The notes beneath the pieces were generated by a model that worked only from the letters and a program-made list of their open reading frames with translations, was not told where the DNA came from and ran no database searches. Shown piece by piece: positions 9,557 through 22,523 of a DNA stretch of 64,000 bases (position 1 is its first letter; each line of letters begins with the position of its first letter). Position numbers and translations under genes: made by a program. The stretch is from Pinus tabuliformis (lineage: Eukaryota > Streptophyta > Pinopsida > Pinales > Pinaceae): assembly GCA_031772625.1 (NCBI GenBank), contig CM062805.1:802247592-802311591 (forward strand), read 5' to 3'.

Positions 9557-11198
9557 TTGTTTATTTTCTACCCTCTCTAGTGTAGACAATTTGTTGAATT
9601 GGAAGGGTCTTGTCTCATTTAGTTGCATTTAGGGTTTTTCGAGTCACATTGCTAAGGCCTAAAAACTGAGACATATCTCAAGATAAACTTTGAAATTAAC
9701 TCAATTAACCTAAGGCACATTTGAAATCTAACAATCACATCTAGAAGGTCTAGGCTAGAAATGTGGTCCGGCATATTTAAACCTAGTAGTTGTCATTAGA
9801 TTCAGCACTAGAAAGCGCTAGTACAAATTTGTGCTCCCCGTACCATCGAGTATATTACGGGAGATCCCTCTAGGCTACAATCATTTATCCATAGGAAGCC
9901 AAGTCGTTCGCCTTGCAAATGTGATACACCAAACACAACATTCGGGGATATTGCCTGATCTACTTCTCGGTTCACCGAGAGGTATTCTGTAGTTAAAAAT
10001 TGCTTGGTAATCCTTTTTACCTAGATCAGATAGAGCAGTCATTTTATCTTTTTGAATCGTTAAAATTAAAATATCATTCGAGCACTTGTCCTTTCGAGCT
10101 CGTTTCCAATCGAAAGTGATAGAGTCATCTTTGTTTCTTTCTTGACTCTTAAACTATGAAAGAGCACCAGTCTATTTATGCATCTTAAAAAATTGATTGC
10201 CCACGATATTATAACATACTGTTAGAATTTTCTAGACCAAATGGTGAGTTTTACCTAAAGAACATTTTAAAGTCTTGAATATTATCTCTCTTTTTCCTGT
10301 TAACTAAGACAAGGTCATCGTGGTTGAATCATCTGGTTCACCTAGTTCCTCTTCCTCCCCTCTATCTGAAATATTGTCTGAGGATTCTTTTCTTGAATTA
10401 TCAAAGTCACTCGAGGACCAATGTGTTGATTTCAAAATCGTTCTAATCATTCAACCTGTTAGAGTCAGTCTTGTCAATCCTCCGTCAGAGATCAAAGCTC
10501 TTTCTGCATTTCATTTTTAGGTGTCTCGCTCCATTCCCTTAGCTGCATTCCACTAGGGGCATGCCATAATTTGAGGGAAGGGTCTTATCATTCATTCCCC
10601 TCATGTCTTGTACCTGTTGGCTTAGGTATTTTCATCAATGTGTATTAAAGTCCATGACAGTCCATGTTTGATCTTTTAATGGACGAGAGTCATTTCAGTC
10701 ATTAAGTCTAAGGATTATTCATTTGGTCTTCAAACAATGTCCAATAAAGCCAGCGAGGCTAGAGGGAGGCTCTTATAAAGTTGTGATTCAAAGATTTTCA
10801 TCGTCATATCGATAGATTACGACTGTTCTTCAAAACTCCATTTTGAAGAAAAGTCAACAGTTTGTCATTTGTAATAATTTTCAAAAGTTTCTCAGTGGAT
10901 TTCTCCAAGTGCAGCCCTGGTCTCCTTAGCCAAATTCCATGTCATCTACCCCTACAAAAAAATGCCAAAAATTTCATCATTTTAGTCAAAGAAATAAAAA
11001 GGAAGTGTGAAAAGCAGAGTTGTATTAATTGTGAAAAAGTGCCAAAGTGAAAACATTACAAAATGGCTTTTGGAGAAAGAAAAATCAAATCCAACTCTTG
11101 GAAGATATTTCTCCAAGTATATAAATCATTTGTACCAAGTTACATTCATGAAATCTTATAGCAAAGTCAAATTTGGAGGTTGAAGAACAAACCGCAGT
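9557..11198. other. Non-coding stretch
   Basis: No supported gene. A 67-codon Ser-rich open frame at 10320-10520 has no family signal. AT-rich sequence with no clear repeat; probably old degraded element or spacer. Confidence 0.4.
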
Positions 11199-11230
11199 TT
11201 GAAAGGCCGTGACTGTGTTAAAGGTTGGAA

Positions 11231-11362
11231 CGCGACGCACAGGTGGAGGAGCGCAACGCATCGGAAGCATGCGGCACACTGGGAATTTCTGCCTAGTGTT
11301 AATTTGAATAGGTGCAACACATATAGAGGGCGTGACGCACTAGGTTCTTGGTGTGGCGCACA
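11231..11362. repeat. CpG word island, GCGACGCAC type
   Basis: In AT-rich surroundings, five related CpG words lie within 132 bases: CGCGACGCAC (11231), GCGCAACGCA (11251), GCGGCACAC (11271), CGTGACGCAC (11331) and GTGTGGCGCACA (11351). The same words recur at 13527-13901, on the other side of the 11932-13437 reading frame. Confidence 0.65.
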
Positions 11363-11689
11363 CAGTTTAGAGCTCGAAATTGTGTCAAATCTTTTCAAAT
11401 TGCTCATCCCTTGCGTGGAGTTGTCAGGTAGGGCCTTCTATTTTTACATTGCTTCAGATTTTATGATAAGAGATGGTGGTGTAGGGGTGAATAAAGGTTG
11501 AAACAAAAATTCATACCCAACACAAACAAATTTGTTGCCAGGGTTTCAGAGCTCACAGTTTTGTCACCAAGGACTCTCCTCCTTCCCCATTCTCCCTTGT
11601 TGCCCCATTTCCTACCCCCCCACCAAGTTGATCAATCCTACATTACATTCAACATTCAAAAACCCTAGCCCTTATTAAAATCTCCTCAA

Positions 11690-11740
11690 CCCTATATAAC
11701 TAATCCCAAACCCTAAACCTTATTCCCATATATAAAATCC
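11690..11740 (+). promoter_or_regulatory. Candidate TATA region upstream of the 11932 reading frame
   Basis: CCTATATAAC at about 11691-11700 and CATATATAAAATCC at about 11728-11741 stand in a C-rich context about 200-240 bases before the ATG. The following CT-rich tract resembles a plant core promoter and 5' leader. This is placement only; nothing shows transcription. Confidence 0.4.
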
Positions 11741-11931
11741 CCCTCCTCTCCCTAATTAAAACTATCCCAATAATTCTCATTCCTCAATATTGTTTCCCCT
11801 TTCTAACAGTCCCTGTTGCATTTGTTTTTTCCCTTGGTGGCAGAAATTGAAATACAACACCAAAAAGAGCAGTTCAAGCACAGTTCATACACATCAGTCA
11901 TCTTGTCTTCAAGGTATTTTGTATAGCAGTC

Positions 11932-13437
11932 ATGGCATCTGAGAATTCATCGGACTATGAGGTGGAAACCCAAAGTGACCCTCCCTTGGAAGAACAGGCA
12001 CCTTGGAGGCCTCATAAAAGTGGCAGACATGTTAGAGAAGAACCGACCACCCTTACAGAATTGCAGGCCTGCCCTCTTGCTATGTCCCGTTTTCAGCATC
12101 AGTCATGCTATGAGTTTTGTCAAAAGGTGGCTAGTGTCCAATTTCATCATGAGTTGGCTCGTCTTTTTGTGTTGCACTTGCACGGAGATCAAGCTATCTT
12201 GGCTGGTGTCACCTTCACACTTACACCAGAATCTGTCTCATTAGCAACCGGTATATTGAACATTGGTGAACCATGGCACAAGAAACAAAAGATTGACCGG
12301 CAGCATTATGAGCCATACATCAAAACCAATTTCTTAAGGCAACTCAAAAGAGTCTTTCCATTCTGGTATCTGAAAGATGAATATGCTCCACTAATGAGAT
12401 TGATTATGAAATATTTCAGCTATGAGGGATGGTTCTCTCGTCTTTATGCTTACCACATCAGGTTTCTCATGCATTTCACCAGGGTACGGATGATGAACAT
12501 TCCATATTTAATTTTCCGGAACATAGAGAGGATGACCACCTTTATACATCGCAAAACACCTCAGCAACAACTTAACTGTGTCTATCATTTTTCTCTTATT
12601 AAGATTTTGGTGGTTCATTAGCTTGGATTGCAGGGCATCACTTGGGATGATTTCATCTCGCTTAATTTATTTACAACTTTGTGGGGAGTATCAGAGGTTA
12701 AGCATGAGGATGAACCTTCTCATCGTTATGAGCACCATGAGACTGTTAGTGTGCAGGTTTTCATCACATATCAGAAAGGTAGCAGACGTTTGTTTGCAGC
12801 GGCAATGCGAGTGTTATCTCCACCTGGGGTGGAAGGGGCCTCGCTTCCTCCATCAGAATTAGAGGAACAGGACAGAGGTAAGGAGCCAATGCATGATGAG
12901 GGGCCATTAGGTGAACGAGAGACCAAATTTGTTCTCCTTCATGATGATGATACAGATACAGATCCACAAAGTGCACAACTTAAAGAGATCATCCAGGAGC
13001 AGCAAACAGAGATTCAAGCCTTGTCACTTGATTTGGAAAGAGCCAAATGGAACATGAAATATCTGGAGCAGAGGAATAAACAACTTGAGGATAAGCAAGT
13101 GATCATGGAGCTACAAAACATTCGTGAGCATCGCCAAGTTGCACAAAGGAGAAGATTTGAGCTCACGTCATTGGAGCAAGAGATTAATGAGGATCAGGAG
13201 GCCAATCTCGAGAGAGTTAACATGCACTTAGAGAGGCTGCTAGACAAGGCTAGCAAGGACCATGCATTACTTAGACACATGACTTTCCACTATATGGCAC
13301 GAAACAAAGTGTGCAAAGCCCGAATCAGGAATTTGAAGGCGAAATTGAGGAAGGAAATCAAGAAGCAAAAGAGGCAAAGGGATCTCGATCGACTTCAGAT
13401 ATTGGTCAAAGCCTCTTTGGCCCAACATAATACTTGA
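11932..13437 (+). pseudogene. Unrecognised 501-codon reading frame broken by one TAG
   Basis: Two open frames, 11932-12621 and 12628-13437, are in the same phase, separated only by a TAG at 12619-12621 (context VVH*LGLQGITWDDF), so they were one gene. The N-terminal 230 residues include a possible globular domain (FVLHLHGDQAILAGVTFTLT, then LATGILNIGEPW, and RLYAYHIRFLMHFTRVRMMN). After an acidic linker (about residues 305-345) comes a long charged coiled coil (about 345-490), ending in a basic stretch. The overall style resembles accessory proteins of plant mobile elements, but I cannot name a family. CpG word islands lie on both sides. TAG could be a CAG (Gln) decayed by C to T, or a read-through stop. 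Confidence 0.55.
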
Positions 13438-13526
13438 TAAGGAATCTCCAGCCCAAATTTCAAGAAATTTGGGGCATTTTTGGTATTTTTGGAAATTTTT
13501 GTGCAAAAAGCAGGGTTTTTCTCCCT

Positions 13527-13901
13527 GTGCGCCACGCCACGTGGAGCGCGCTTATAACAGGAGGCTCCAAATGCAAAAAATTTTATAGTTTTGGATTTTT
13601 CATGGAAAATCATGACTTTTGGTGCATGGCCAAGAAATTGGGGCAGGTTTTGAGTCCTCAGGAGGTCAAAAACACCCAAAAAATCACATCTCTGCCCCTA
13701 TTTTGACACAGAGGAAGCAGTCTTGGGAGATTGCAGTTTTGGAGGGGCAAATGGGCACCAAATTTAGAAATTCCACTTGGGTTGGAAAGTAGACAGGCAG
13801 GGAGTTCCAACAAGAATACTTGGGATCAATTTTGACTTCATAAGATGCCTCAAAACTAGCTCCAAAGTGGTGCGACGCATACAGTTTTTGGCGCGGCGCA
13901 C
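13527..13901. repeat. CpG word island downstream of the 11932 frame
   Basis: GTGCGCCACGCCAC (13527-13540), GGAGCGCGC (about 13543), TGCGACGCA (13871) and GGCGCGGCGCAC (13890) repeat the word type seen at 11231-11362. The surroundings are poor in CpG. Confidence 0.6.
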
Positions 13902-14951
13902 AGAGACCCAAAGGCCAAAATCACTCTCGCTCTGCAAAATTTTGATTCGCAATTTTTTCCAAGTGGGCCTGCTCATTTACAATACATTTTTCCTAGCATC
14001 AAAGGAAAAGTTTAAAAAACATTTTTTGCTTCTATCCAAGTGGCCAAATGAAGGCGAACAACCACCCAAAAAATCTATGCTCATATTTGTTTTTTTTCTA
14101 ATTGGTCCTCATAGAAAATTAAATGTAACTGCTGATGGTTGGCTCTTCATTTCCTGGGTTGATCGAATTTCTCATGGAAAAGCTTATTTATTGTATTGAG
14201 AGTCATTTTGTAAAGGGTTGGAGTTTCTGGGAAGCGATGGGAGAGAAACTCAGTTACTCACTGTAAATTTTGACAGAGAATTAATGAAAGATTGCAGCTC
14301 TGGTTCTTGAGATTGCTATGGCGTGACTTTAGCAAATGTATTTTCTTTCTGTTTCATATGTATGTCGTTATATTTCACAGCTCATTCATACTCATTTCCA
14401 GTGAAAGATTTTAAGTAAGAAAAGGTAGAATTCAGTTCGTTGCTCTGCTTTGGGAAAGTTTTTATGTTCTATGTTTTCTTATGTTGAAAAGGATTCATGT
14501 ACTTATGCCCTTTTCACCCTCTTAAACAATCTTTCCACTTCATATTATTTCAAATCTAATTGCTATACTTGCTTCCTATCTGGCCTCACGAAATAATATG
14601 TTCCTTTGCGTTAAATTCTATGCTCATGCTGTTCCTTGGTCCCATACATCCCAGAAAACTCAGTCATTCATCAAATATACCTCTTTCATATTTATGTACC
14701 TAGCCTAAAATCAGTATCAGTATCCATTTAAGTCATCTCAAGCCTCATTGAAACATTTTTGCTGAGATTGACCTGGAGAGAGCCCTCTCCCATCCTTATA
14801 GAGCTAGCTACGAGGTTGAGCGTGGTTTGTGGTTACCATGAATTTTTCCTTCCTTCAGACTAAGGCAGATTTAGGCCATAACAGAACCTTTGTCATCTCA
14901 TCTTCCACATACTTCAGATACTAGTTCACCTGCTGATTTTGGCCTAGAATC
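13902..14951. other. Non-coding stretch; element A left boundary not found
   Basis: No gene. Element A's leader should lie in or before this stretch, but I could not find an LTR matching 34256-35341, so A's 5' end is either deleted or too diverged to see. Confidence 0.4.
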
Positions 14952-17730
14952 TTGGACAATCCCATCCAAACTCTTGAGTGTTCGCCAACTGCTAATGGTC
15001 AGCTTGGACTGGTTATCTATCCTCTGAATCCTTTCATCGACCCTATTGTGATATCACCACAGTGTTTGTACAGTCCATACAATCAACTAAGTTTTCCTTT
15101 GGAATTATCCCCTCGTACCTCTTCAGTTGTTTGGTGTCGTTTGTTCCCAGGTATGGAACCCGAAGGCGATGCTCTAGTCACCTCTCCAGATGAGTCAAAA
15201 GTTTCTACTCCACACATTATCGAGGAGGAAGGGCATCCATTTCCTCCTGGAAGTTTCCCCTATATAGGGAGCATTCCCATCAGCGTGTATCAGGAATTTC
15301 AGCCTAATTATGTGTCTTTGGCACAATTGGTTTCAGGTACACATAGTGCCTCATCACTTTACCATAACCCTATTTGGGCATCTGGCACCATTCCTACTAC
15401 AAGTCCGTTCATTATGAACTCAACCTCCCAATAGGCATTTACCTTAGACTTGGTGCAACCCACCGTTCTGAACCCTCTTGTATCTTCTGTCCCAGTCACC
15501 TATCTGGTTCAACCTACAGTCTCGAAGAATGTTATTGTCAATTCTTTGATCCCTCCAGTAAGTGGCTAGGAAGTGCCACCACCTGGGGGGAACATTTGAG
15601 TGTTTATATGGTGTCAGGCACCACCAATGTGAGTAGCTCATAGCCTCACATGGTTGGTATGAACCATCCTTATTCTAGCGTTATTCAAAACCCTGCTGGT
15701 CCTACTAGATCAAGCAATGTCCAGTACCAATAGATTGAAAATCCATTGCTCCATCTCGGTCAAGAAATTTCTAGTATTACCATATTTATGAGGCTTAGGT
15801 TCAGTACCAAACTCCTTACATTCCATATGGTTCTCAAGGAATGGTCAATCCGCCTTAGGTCCTTCAGTTTGGGTAGTACCTTCAACCTGTCGCATCCACT
15901 TTTTAGGGTGGATATGGCCAGATTCAGTTCGAAAATATTTTGTGCACTGTTCAAGCACCCTTGCAATAGCAAGGACAACCTCTATAGCAACAAGGGAAAC
16001 TTTTGTTGTAGCAAGGGTCGTTCGTGAAAAAACAAGGGACAATGATACTGCAACAAGGTCAATTGCAATAACCACAAGGGCAATGCTTGCAATAGTTGCA
16101 ACAAACCATGCAACAACAGATGTAGTATGCTTCACAAACCTCCCAACCTATGTCTTCACAGGGCCAACCTTTGCAACCCTAGGGACAAATTTTGCAGCTG
16201 CAAGGTCAACCCTTGCAGCAGCAGAGCCAACTCGGGAAGCAACAACCCTTATATACATATCAGTAGGGTCAACCCTTGCAAGGACAAAGCTAGGGACAAG
16301 TCCTGTAGTAGGAGGCCCAAAATCGTAATGTCCTAGATCAGCACATAAAAAATCCTTTTCTCAAGGGCAGTAGGTACAAAATCCCTATGTCCAAGGGTAA
16401 AAAGTGTACAATCCTTATGTCCAAGGAGAGCAGGTCCAAAATCCTCTTGTTCAGTGGCAACAGGTTCTTAAACCGTATGCTCAGGGACAACAGGTACAAT
16501 ATCCATATGTCCAAGGTTAATAGGCTCAACAACCTCTTAACCTGTATGTTGCTTATCAACAACCTATGACTAGACAATTCCAAGGTGTTCAAGGTCAAAA
16601 TCCTCCCTATGGCCAAGGTAACCCACAATGGGGGTAGAATCAAATGCCATATGGCCAAAATCCCCCACTATGGAGCCAAAATCCTTACCAGCGGGGTTGG
16701 GCTCCTCAGGTTGGACCCTCTTATTGACCTCCAATGCCTTTTAATACTCAATTTCCATTCTTGGCCACACTAGAATTGCCAGATGTGTCTCACCTTATGA
16801 ATGATCCACTCTTCATTCGCCATACTGGCCTCCAGTTCCGTCCAAGATCCCAAGCGATTGTCCTAAATTCGATGGGAAAGGGAAAGAAGATCCTTAAGCC
16901 CATGTGATGCATCACCTCTAGTGCTCTTCGAATTCTTATGTTGATGATTCTATTCATCTTCATATTTTCCAACGAACCCTCATAAGGGATACAACCAAGT
17001 GGTACATCGAGCTTCCTCGAAGTACTTACCATGAATTTAACTCTTTAGCCATGCCTTTCCTCACACATTTCTAGTTGCTAGTTCGCTATGAAACTGGCAC
17101 CTATTTACTCATGTCCCTTAAGCAAGATACTACGGCACACATCTCCAATCACATCCATGAATGTAGATGTAGACGTCCCCTGATCAAATTCAATATTACT
17201 GATTAGTTGCTCACCGAATGGTTCACTAAGTCATTCATAGCTCCAATTGCTCATGATATAGATATGGGTGGGTGTGTTACTGAAGAACAAGCCATTGATT
17301 GTTCCCAGTATTAGATATAGTTCACTCTTAGTCTGTCACTTTGTATGAGTTATTACCCAATGCTCCACGACCATCATCCGATCCCATGACATCAAAGTCA
17401 TAGGCTACACCTCATGTTGATGGAGTAATTGGTTTAGTGTCCTAGAACCCTACTAAATCTTCTTCCAAATAGAAGTCAGTCTCAAACACTGCTTCCAATA
17501 GTTCCTCCCAGAATCCACCTGGCCTTGGTAAAACCCCACAGGTCCACACTGTCCAGTCTACCACAACAGACAAATCATCGAAAGGTAAGAAGAAAGGAAA
17601 AGGCAAAGGTAAAGCCGATGCCCCAAAATAGGGTCCTCCTAAGTTGTTTGCTGGTGATTCTTCACAATGGAAGCCTAAGTATCAGTGCCTCATTTGCAAG
17701 GCGGATCACTATACCAAGGATTATTCCTGA
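14952..17730 (+). pseudogene. Element A gag, decayed
   Basis: Starts with a 160-residue open frame (Ser/Pro-rich), then frames broken by many stops. About 15950-16560 is a run of CAAGG-based units that in one frame read as Gln-Gly repeats (QGQPLQQQ type), matching the Gln/Pro repeat parts of gag in C and D. A capsid-like part follows at about 16735-17330, starting FPFLATLELPD as C has FIATLDLPD. A knuckle YQCLICKADHYTKDYS at about 17680-17730 matches the C copy CIICEEEHFTRDC. Gag would form the particle and bind element RNA. Confidence 0.75.
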
Positions 17731-17805
17731 TGGTTTGAAGTTAGTTGTTTTCTCAAAGGAACCCTAGCCGTCCCGAAAGATCCATTTCCATCTCAGCAGA
17801 CTCAA

Positions 17806-18972
17806 ATGGTAGACCAACCTCAATCATCTTCTTTGCCAGGATCTCAAGTGTTCATGATGAGTACACCTATTAATGTGGCTACTACATCAAAAGATTACCA
17901 AACTCATGCTCCAACAACCAGGAAAGAGAAAGGAGCCACCCCTTCTTCCTTTGCCCCAAGTTCTGGCCCTCTTCATATCGAGCGCGCTAACCCTGGTTCC
18001 ACTATTTGGCCACCCTCTCGAGGTGTGCAAAGGAAATCCTCATACAATCCCAATGCTCGAGCCACTAAGAACTATAATATTGTTGAGGGTTTGGTTCAGG
18101 TGCTATCTGCTATGTCTGCTCTCAAGGTGATCCAAAGTTGTCCTTTTCAGTAGAAATATTTTTTGTTAGCTATTGGGGGTATTGATACTACTGATTCTAA
18201 TTTGATATGTTTTGATCTAGAGAACCATGTCCCGTGCCTACCTCATCAGATTTCCTTTCTCATTTAGGTAATCATCAATGAGAAGACCATCCACAAGACT
18301 ATCATTGATGAAGGTTCTTCCACTTGCATCATGTCAATTGCATGCTGGAAGGCCATTGGTTCCCCTACTTTGAACCAATCCCTAAACACTTTGGAAGCTT
18401 TCGATGAGTGCGATTCCTGACCCTTCAGTGTCTTACCTAACCTTTCCATTACTTTGGAGGGAAAGACAGTACAAGTCAAGGTAGATATTGTTGATGCTAA
18501 TCTCAATTATAATCTTCTACTTGGTTGGAGCTGGACCCATGCCATGCATGTTGTAGCCTCCTCCCTATTCCACATGATTCATTTTCCCCATCAAGGGAAG
18601 ATTGTCACTGTCGACCAGCTGTCCTTCTCTGCCTCTTCCTCCTTGGATGGAAAAGTTACATATGTCGAGCACACTAGTGCTCCCTATGAGAGTGTGGGGG
18701 TAGGTCCTTTTAAATATTCTACCTTGATGGGAATTTTTCCACTCCCACATCCTCATGTTGCCTCTGTCAACATGATGTCGGTCAAATATGATCCTTGGGT
18801 CATACCTTCACCAGATCTTGTTTATACCTGGGGCAAGGTTATGCCACCTATTCCTGCCGAAATCGATTACGTGAAGATTGTTTCAGCGTCAAGTTTAGTA
18901 TCCTTTGATTCTCCTATTTTGAGGACTTCTCTCGATCCGTATTCTCAATCCCCATTGATTTGTGCTTCGTAA
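17806..18972 (+). pseudogene. Element A protease region
   Basis: The aspartic protease box is TIIDEGSSTCIMS at about 18298-18336 (DEG in place of DTG/DSG, as in C), followed by NLNYNLLLGWSW at about 18499-18534, the flap-distal motif. Stops interrupt the frame at 18151-18153, 18418-18420 and 18970-18972. The protein would cleave the Gag-Pol polyprotein. Its partner region in C is 61991-60441. Confidence 0.75.
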
Positions 18973-19026
18973 TCTCCTGATCCCTTAGTCGAGACTTCTC
19001 TTTCTGATGAAAGTATCATTGAAGTA

Positions 19027-20770
19027 ATGTCTCTCGAGAAACTAGCTTGGAATGATGCTCATCATCTTTCCTTCTTCCTGCCTCGCCCAACGTTCATGTC
19101 TACCAGTCTCGAAGAGTTCTCTTATCAGTTTCCTTCCCTCCCACTTCTGACACTGATCCTAACTTGTGAAGTATGGTCGAAAGGAAATTTGGGTAATATT
19201 ACCCAAACGATGCCGATTGATATTTCTATCAATCCTGGTATCCTTGAACATGCCCATATTTTGGTAACTTGTTCTCCAGATGAAATCAAGACCTATACTC
19301 ATTTGTTTCAAGAATTCTATGATGTGTTTGCGTGGTCATACGAAGAAATGCCTGGCATTGATCCTGGCATTTTTGTGCATGAAATACCAACTTATCCTTA
19401 TGCGAAGCCCATTCACCAACAATTGTGGTCAGTGCACCCTAGCAAAGTCATCGCTATCAAGGGTGAAGTTGAAAAACTTCTGAAAGCTGGATTTATCTAT
19501 TCGATCCGTCTTACATATTGGGTGTCAAATATTGTCCTGGTGACAAAGAAACAAGGCACTATCTGCATTTGCATTGACCTCCATGATCTCAACCATGCCT
19601 GTCCTAAGGATAACTACCCTACTCCCTTCATTGATCATATCATTGATGGATGTGCTAGGAGTGAATTTTTTTCCTTTATGGACGACTTTTCTGGTTACAA
19701 CCAGATTAACATTACACTGGCTGATCAAAAAAAGACAACTTTTATTTGTCCATGGGGTACATTCGTATATGAAAATCTCCCTTTCAGCCTAAAAAATGTT
19801 TAGGCTACATTTTAGAGGGCGATGTCCTATGCATTTCACGATATTCACAACATCATTCAGCCTTACTTAGATGACCTTCGCGCTCATTCTTATAAGCTTC
19901 AAGATCACCCCATCCATATTGGGCATATTTTTCTTCACTGTAAACACTACAACATTTGGTTAAACCCACATAAATGTGTTTTCTGTGTAGAATCTGGATG
20001 ACTCCTCGACTTTATTGTTTCCAAGGATGGTATTCACCTTGATCCACTTAAAGTCGAGGCCATTATAAATTTACCCCCTCTATCTTCATTGCACCAACTC
20101 TAAAGCCTCCAAGGAAAGGAAAATTTCCTTTATTCTTTCATACCCAATTACGCTGGGGTAGCCATAGTATTTACCAGGTAGCTCAAACAAGGAAAACCCT
20201 TTTCCTGGGATGAGGTTGCCAAAATGTTTTTCAATGACCTCAAGGTTGTCCTCGTAAATGCTCCTTTACTTCATCCCCCTGATTATCATTTATATTACTT
20301 CCTTTACTTAGCTGTAGCTCCTAGCACTATTGTTATGGTATTGGTCCAATACGATGACAAAGGAAACAAACATGTTATCTACTACCTTAGCCGTAATCTC
20401 CTTGACACTGAAATACGTTATGCCCATGTCGAGAAGTTGGTTTTGGCTGCCATCTAGGTTGTTCAATGCTTTCGGCACTACATCCTCTTATGCACAACTA
20501 CTATGGTTTCTAAATGCAACCCCATGACCTACATCCCGACTCGTCAATTGCCGGGGGGAAACTATTCTAAATGGATTGTCATCCTGCAAGAATTTGATTT
20601 TGTATTTACTACTGCCAAATCTAAGAAGTCACTAGTTTTTGTTGAGTTCATTTGTTCCCTTCCTTCTATGTCTCTCCCTACTAGTGTTGATGAAAAGCTT
20701 CCAGATGAGACTCTTTTCCTGATCAGCACCCTTGAACCATGGTATGGTGATATCATCGTGTATCTCTAGA
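19027..20770 (+). pseudogene. Element A reverse transcriptase and RNase H
   Basis: The gypsy RT start is DVFAWSYEEMPGIDP (about 19323). Further motifs are DLHDLNHACPKDNYPTP, the first catalytic Asp in FSFMDDFSGYNQI (about 19672) and YLDD at about 19866-19877, then an RNase H with HVIYYLSRNLLDTE and HVEKLVLAAI (about 20371-20456). Stops include 19801 (after LKNV), one at about 20000 and several to 20770. Many fall at Gln or Arg codons expected from C. Same order and near-same length as C 60431-58900. Confidence 0.85.
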
Positions 20771-22220
20771 CGTCCATGTTCTGGTCCATGTTGACTAAGG
20801 ATGATTGTCAACGGATTCAACATCACTCCCAACCCTAGCATATTATTGGCGATACTTTATACTATGTTGGTGTCGATTCAGTTCTCTGTCAATGCCTTAC
20901 TCTCGAGGAGGCTGATAGAGTTCTCAATGACTGCCATTTTGGGGCATGTGGTGATCATATGTCTGGCTATGCTACTGCTCAAAACATCCTTCATGCTGGT
21001 TATTTTTGGCCATCCATTTTTAAGGAATGTATCCTTGTTGTTTTCAAGTGCCATGAATGCCAAATTTACATCGCAATATGCGCGCCCCACCCACTCACCT
21101 ACACCCCGTCATTACCATTGGTCCTTTTTCCAAATGGGGCATCGATTATATGACATGTAACCCTCATTTGACCAGGGGCATGGTTATATTATTGTTTTTG
21201 TGGATTATTTCACCAAATGGGTCGAGGTGATGCCTATGTACTTTGCAGACGGTAAAACAACGACTCAATTTATTTTTAATCACGTTATTTCCAGGTTCGG
21301 TGTACCTCAAGTAATTGTCATAGACCATGGATCCCATATCCGAGATTACATGATGGCTGAGCTGACCTCTACATTGGGTTTGTGCCATGATGGCTCAACC
21401 CTGTATTAACCTCAAGCCAATGGTTAAGTTGAAGATGTGAACAAAGTTTTGGTTACAATGATTTAGCGTACTATTGGGATGCACAAGTCAAATTGGCATC
21501 TCATGCTCTTCTTAGCTCTGTGGACTTACTGAAACTTGACCAAAGACGCAACTGGTTTCACACCATTCTAGCTTGTCTACGGTCTAGAAGCAATGTTACT
21601 GATTAAATACGAGATTCCTTCTCTCAAGCTAGCTGTTGAACTTCTCCCTGAAACATCGCCTCAGGAAGAGAACCTCTTATATTTATAATGGCTGGATGAG
21701 ACTCATCGTCTCACTACTTTTGTCATCGAAGGACAAAAGAACCGAGTCAAGTCCCATTTCAATCGGTTACTCTTCCCTCGCATGTTATCTAAAGGTGATT
21801 TAGTTTTACTATATGCCCAAGCTAATGATAAACTAGGGGCATGAAAGTATGAACCCATGTGGCATGGACCCTGTTATCACTGAAAATTCCAATGCCAAAA
21901 TTTCAAAACCGCTCACATTAGTTTGATGCGCATAAAGCCTTTTTAGCAGTTTCGCAGCGCTACCTGTTTAGGTGGTTTCGTAGCGTGCTACGAAATTGGG
22001 GATTTGTTCGAGTTTTCAGTGGAGGTCAAAATCCTAGCATGCCTATTGAACAGAGTTCTGCTTCCCTCCAGAAATGCAGAGGAGCAGCTACTGATCTATA
22101 TACCATTTACTCAAGTTATCAAATTACATTCTTTGGTAATTAAAGGTCTTACCGAGGAAGTCCAAAGACAGTGAAACTATTTGCAAATAAAGAGCACCTG
22201 AGCAACTGAAAATTTACACA

Positions 22221-22523
22221 TTGATTTGTGAGTCAAACTTGAAGCCACTGTATTTAGTGGCACTGTTGCAGCTTTTGAAAGGGGAGCAGACCATTGTTTT
22301 CACATCTTCTGTTGTTTCTACCCATAGGTTATGTACCTTATTGAACTGTTTCGAAGGGCTGGTCTTAAGGATAATTGAGTATTCAAGCCTACAACATCAA
22401 TATTCACGAAGTAAAGCGTTGGATGCATTTAGAGCAGGAGATGTTGAAGTGCTAGTTTCTTCTGATGCAATGACTCGTGGGATGGATGTGGAAGGTGTGA
22501 TGAACGTATGTCTTTGCATATGA
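22221..22523 (+). pseudogene. Captured DEAD-box RNA helicase (RH1-like) piece in 5' LTR
   Basis: About 95 residues match the start of the second helicase domain of plant RH1-type DEAD-box proteins: CESNLKPLYLVALLQLLKGE, IVFTSSVVSTHRLCTLLN, SKALDAFRAGDVEVLVSSDA and MTRGMDVEGVMNV. It includes the family's motif IV (IVFTSS) and motif V (TRGMDVEGV). It stops before motif VI and lacks the DEAD domain, so there is no enzyme. It lies in sense with element B. The last few residues (CLCI) leave the match, perhaps an exon or capture edge. Confidence 0.85.

Noticed and set aside
10320..10520. Ser-rich 66-residue open frame
   Set aside because: Low complexity, short, no flanking signals.
11664..11726. 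CCCTAAA telomere-like words
   Set aside because: Only isolated copies, not an array; ordinary C-rich leader sequence is enough to explain them.
15942..16658. Thr/Ala-rich and Leu-rich open frames
   Set aside because: Off-frame readings of the CAAGG repeats in element A gag; the Gln-rich frame matches gag of C and D.
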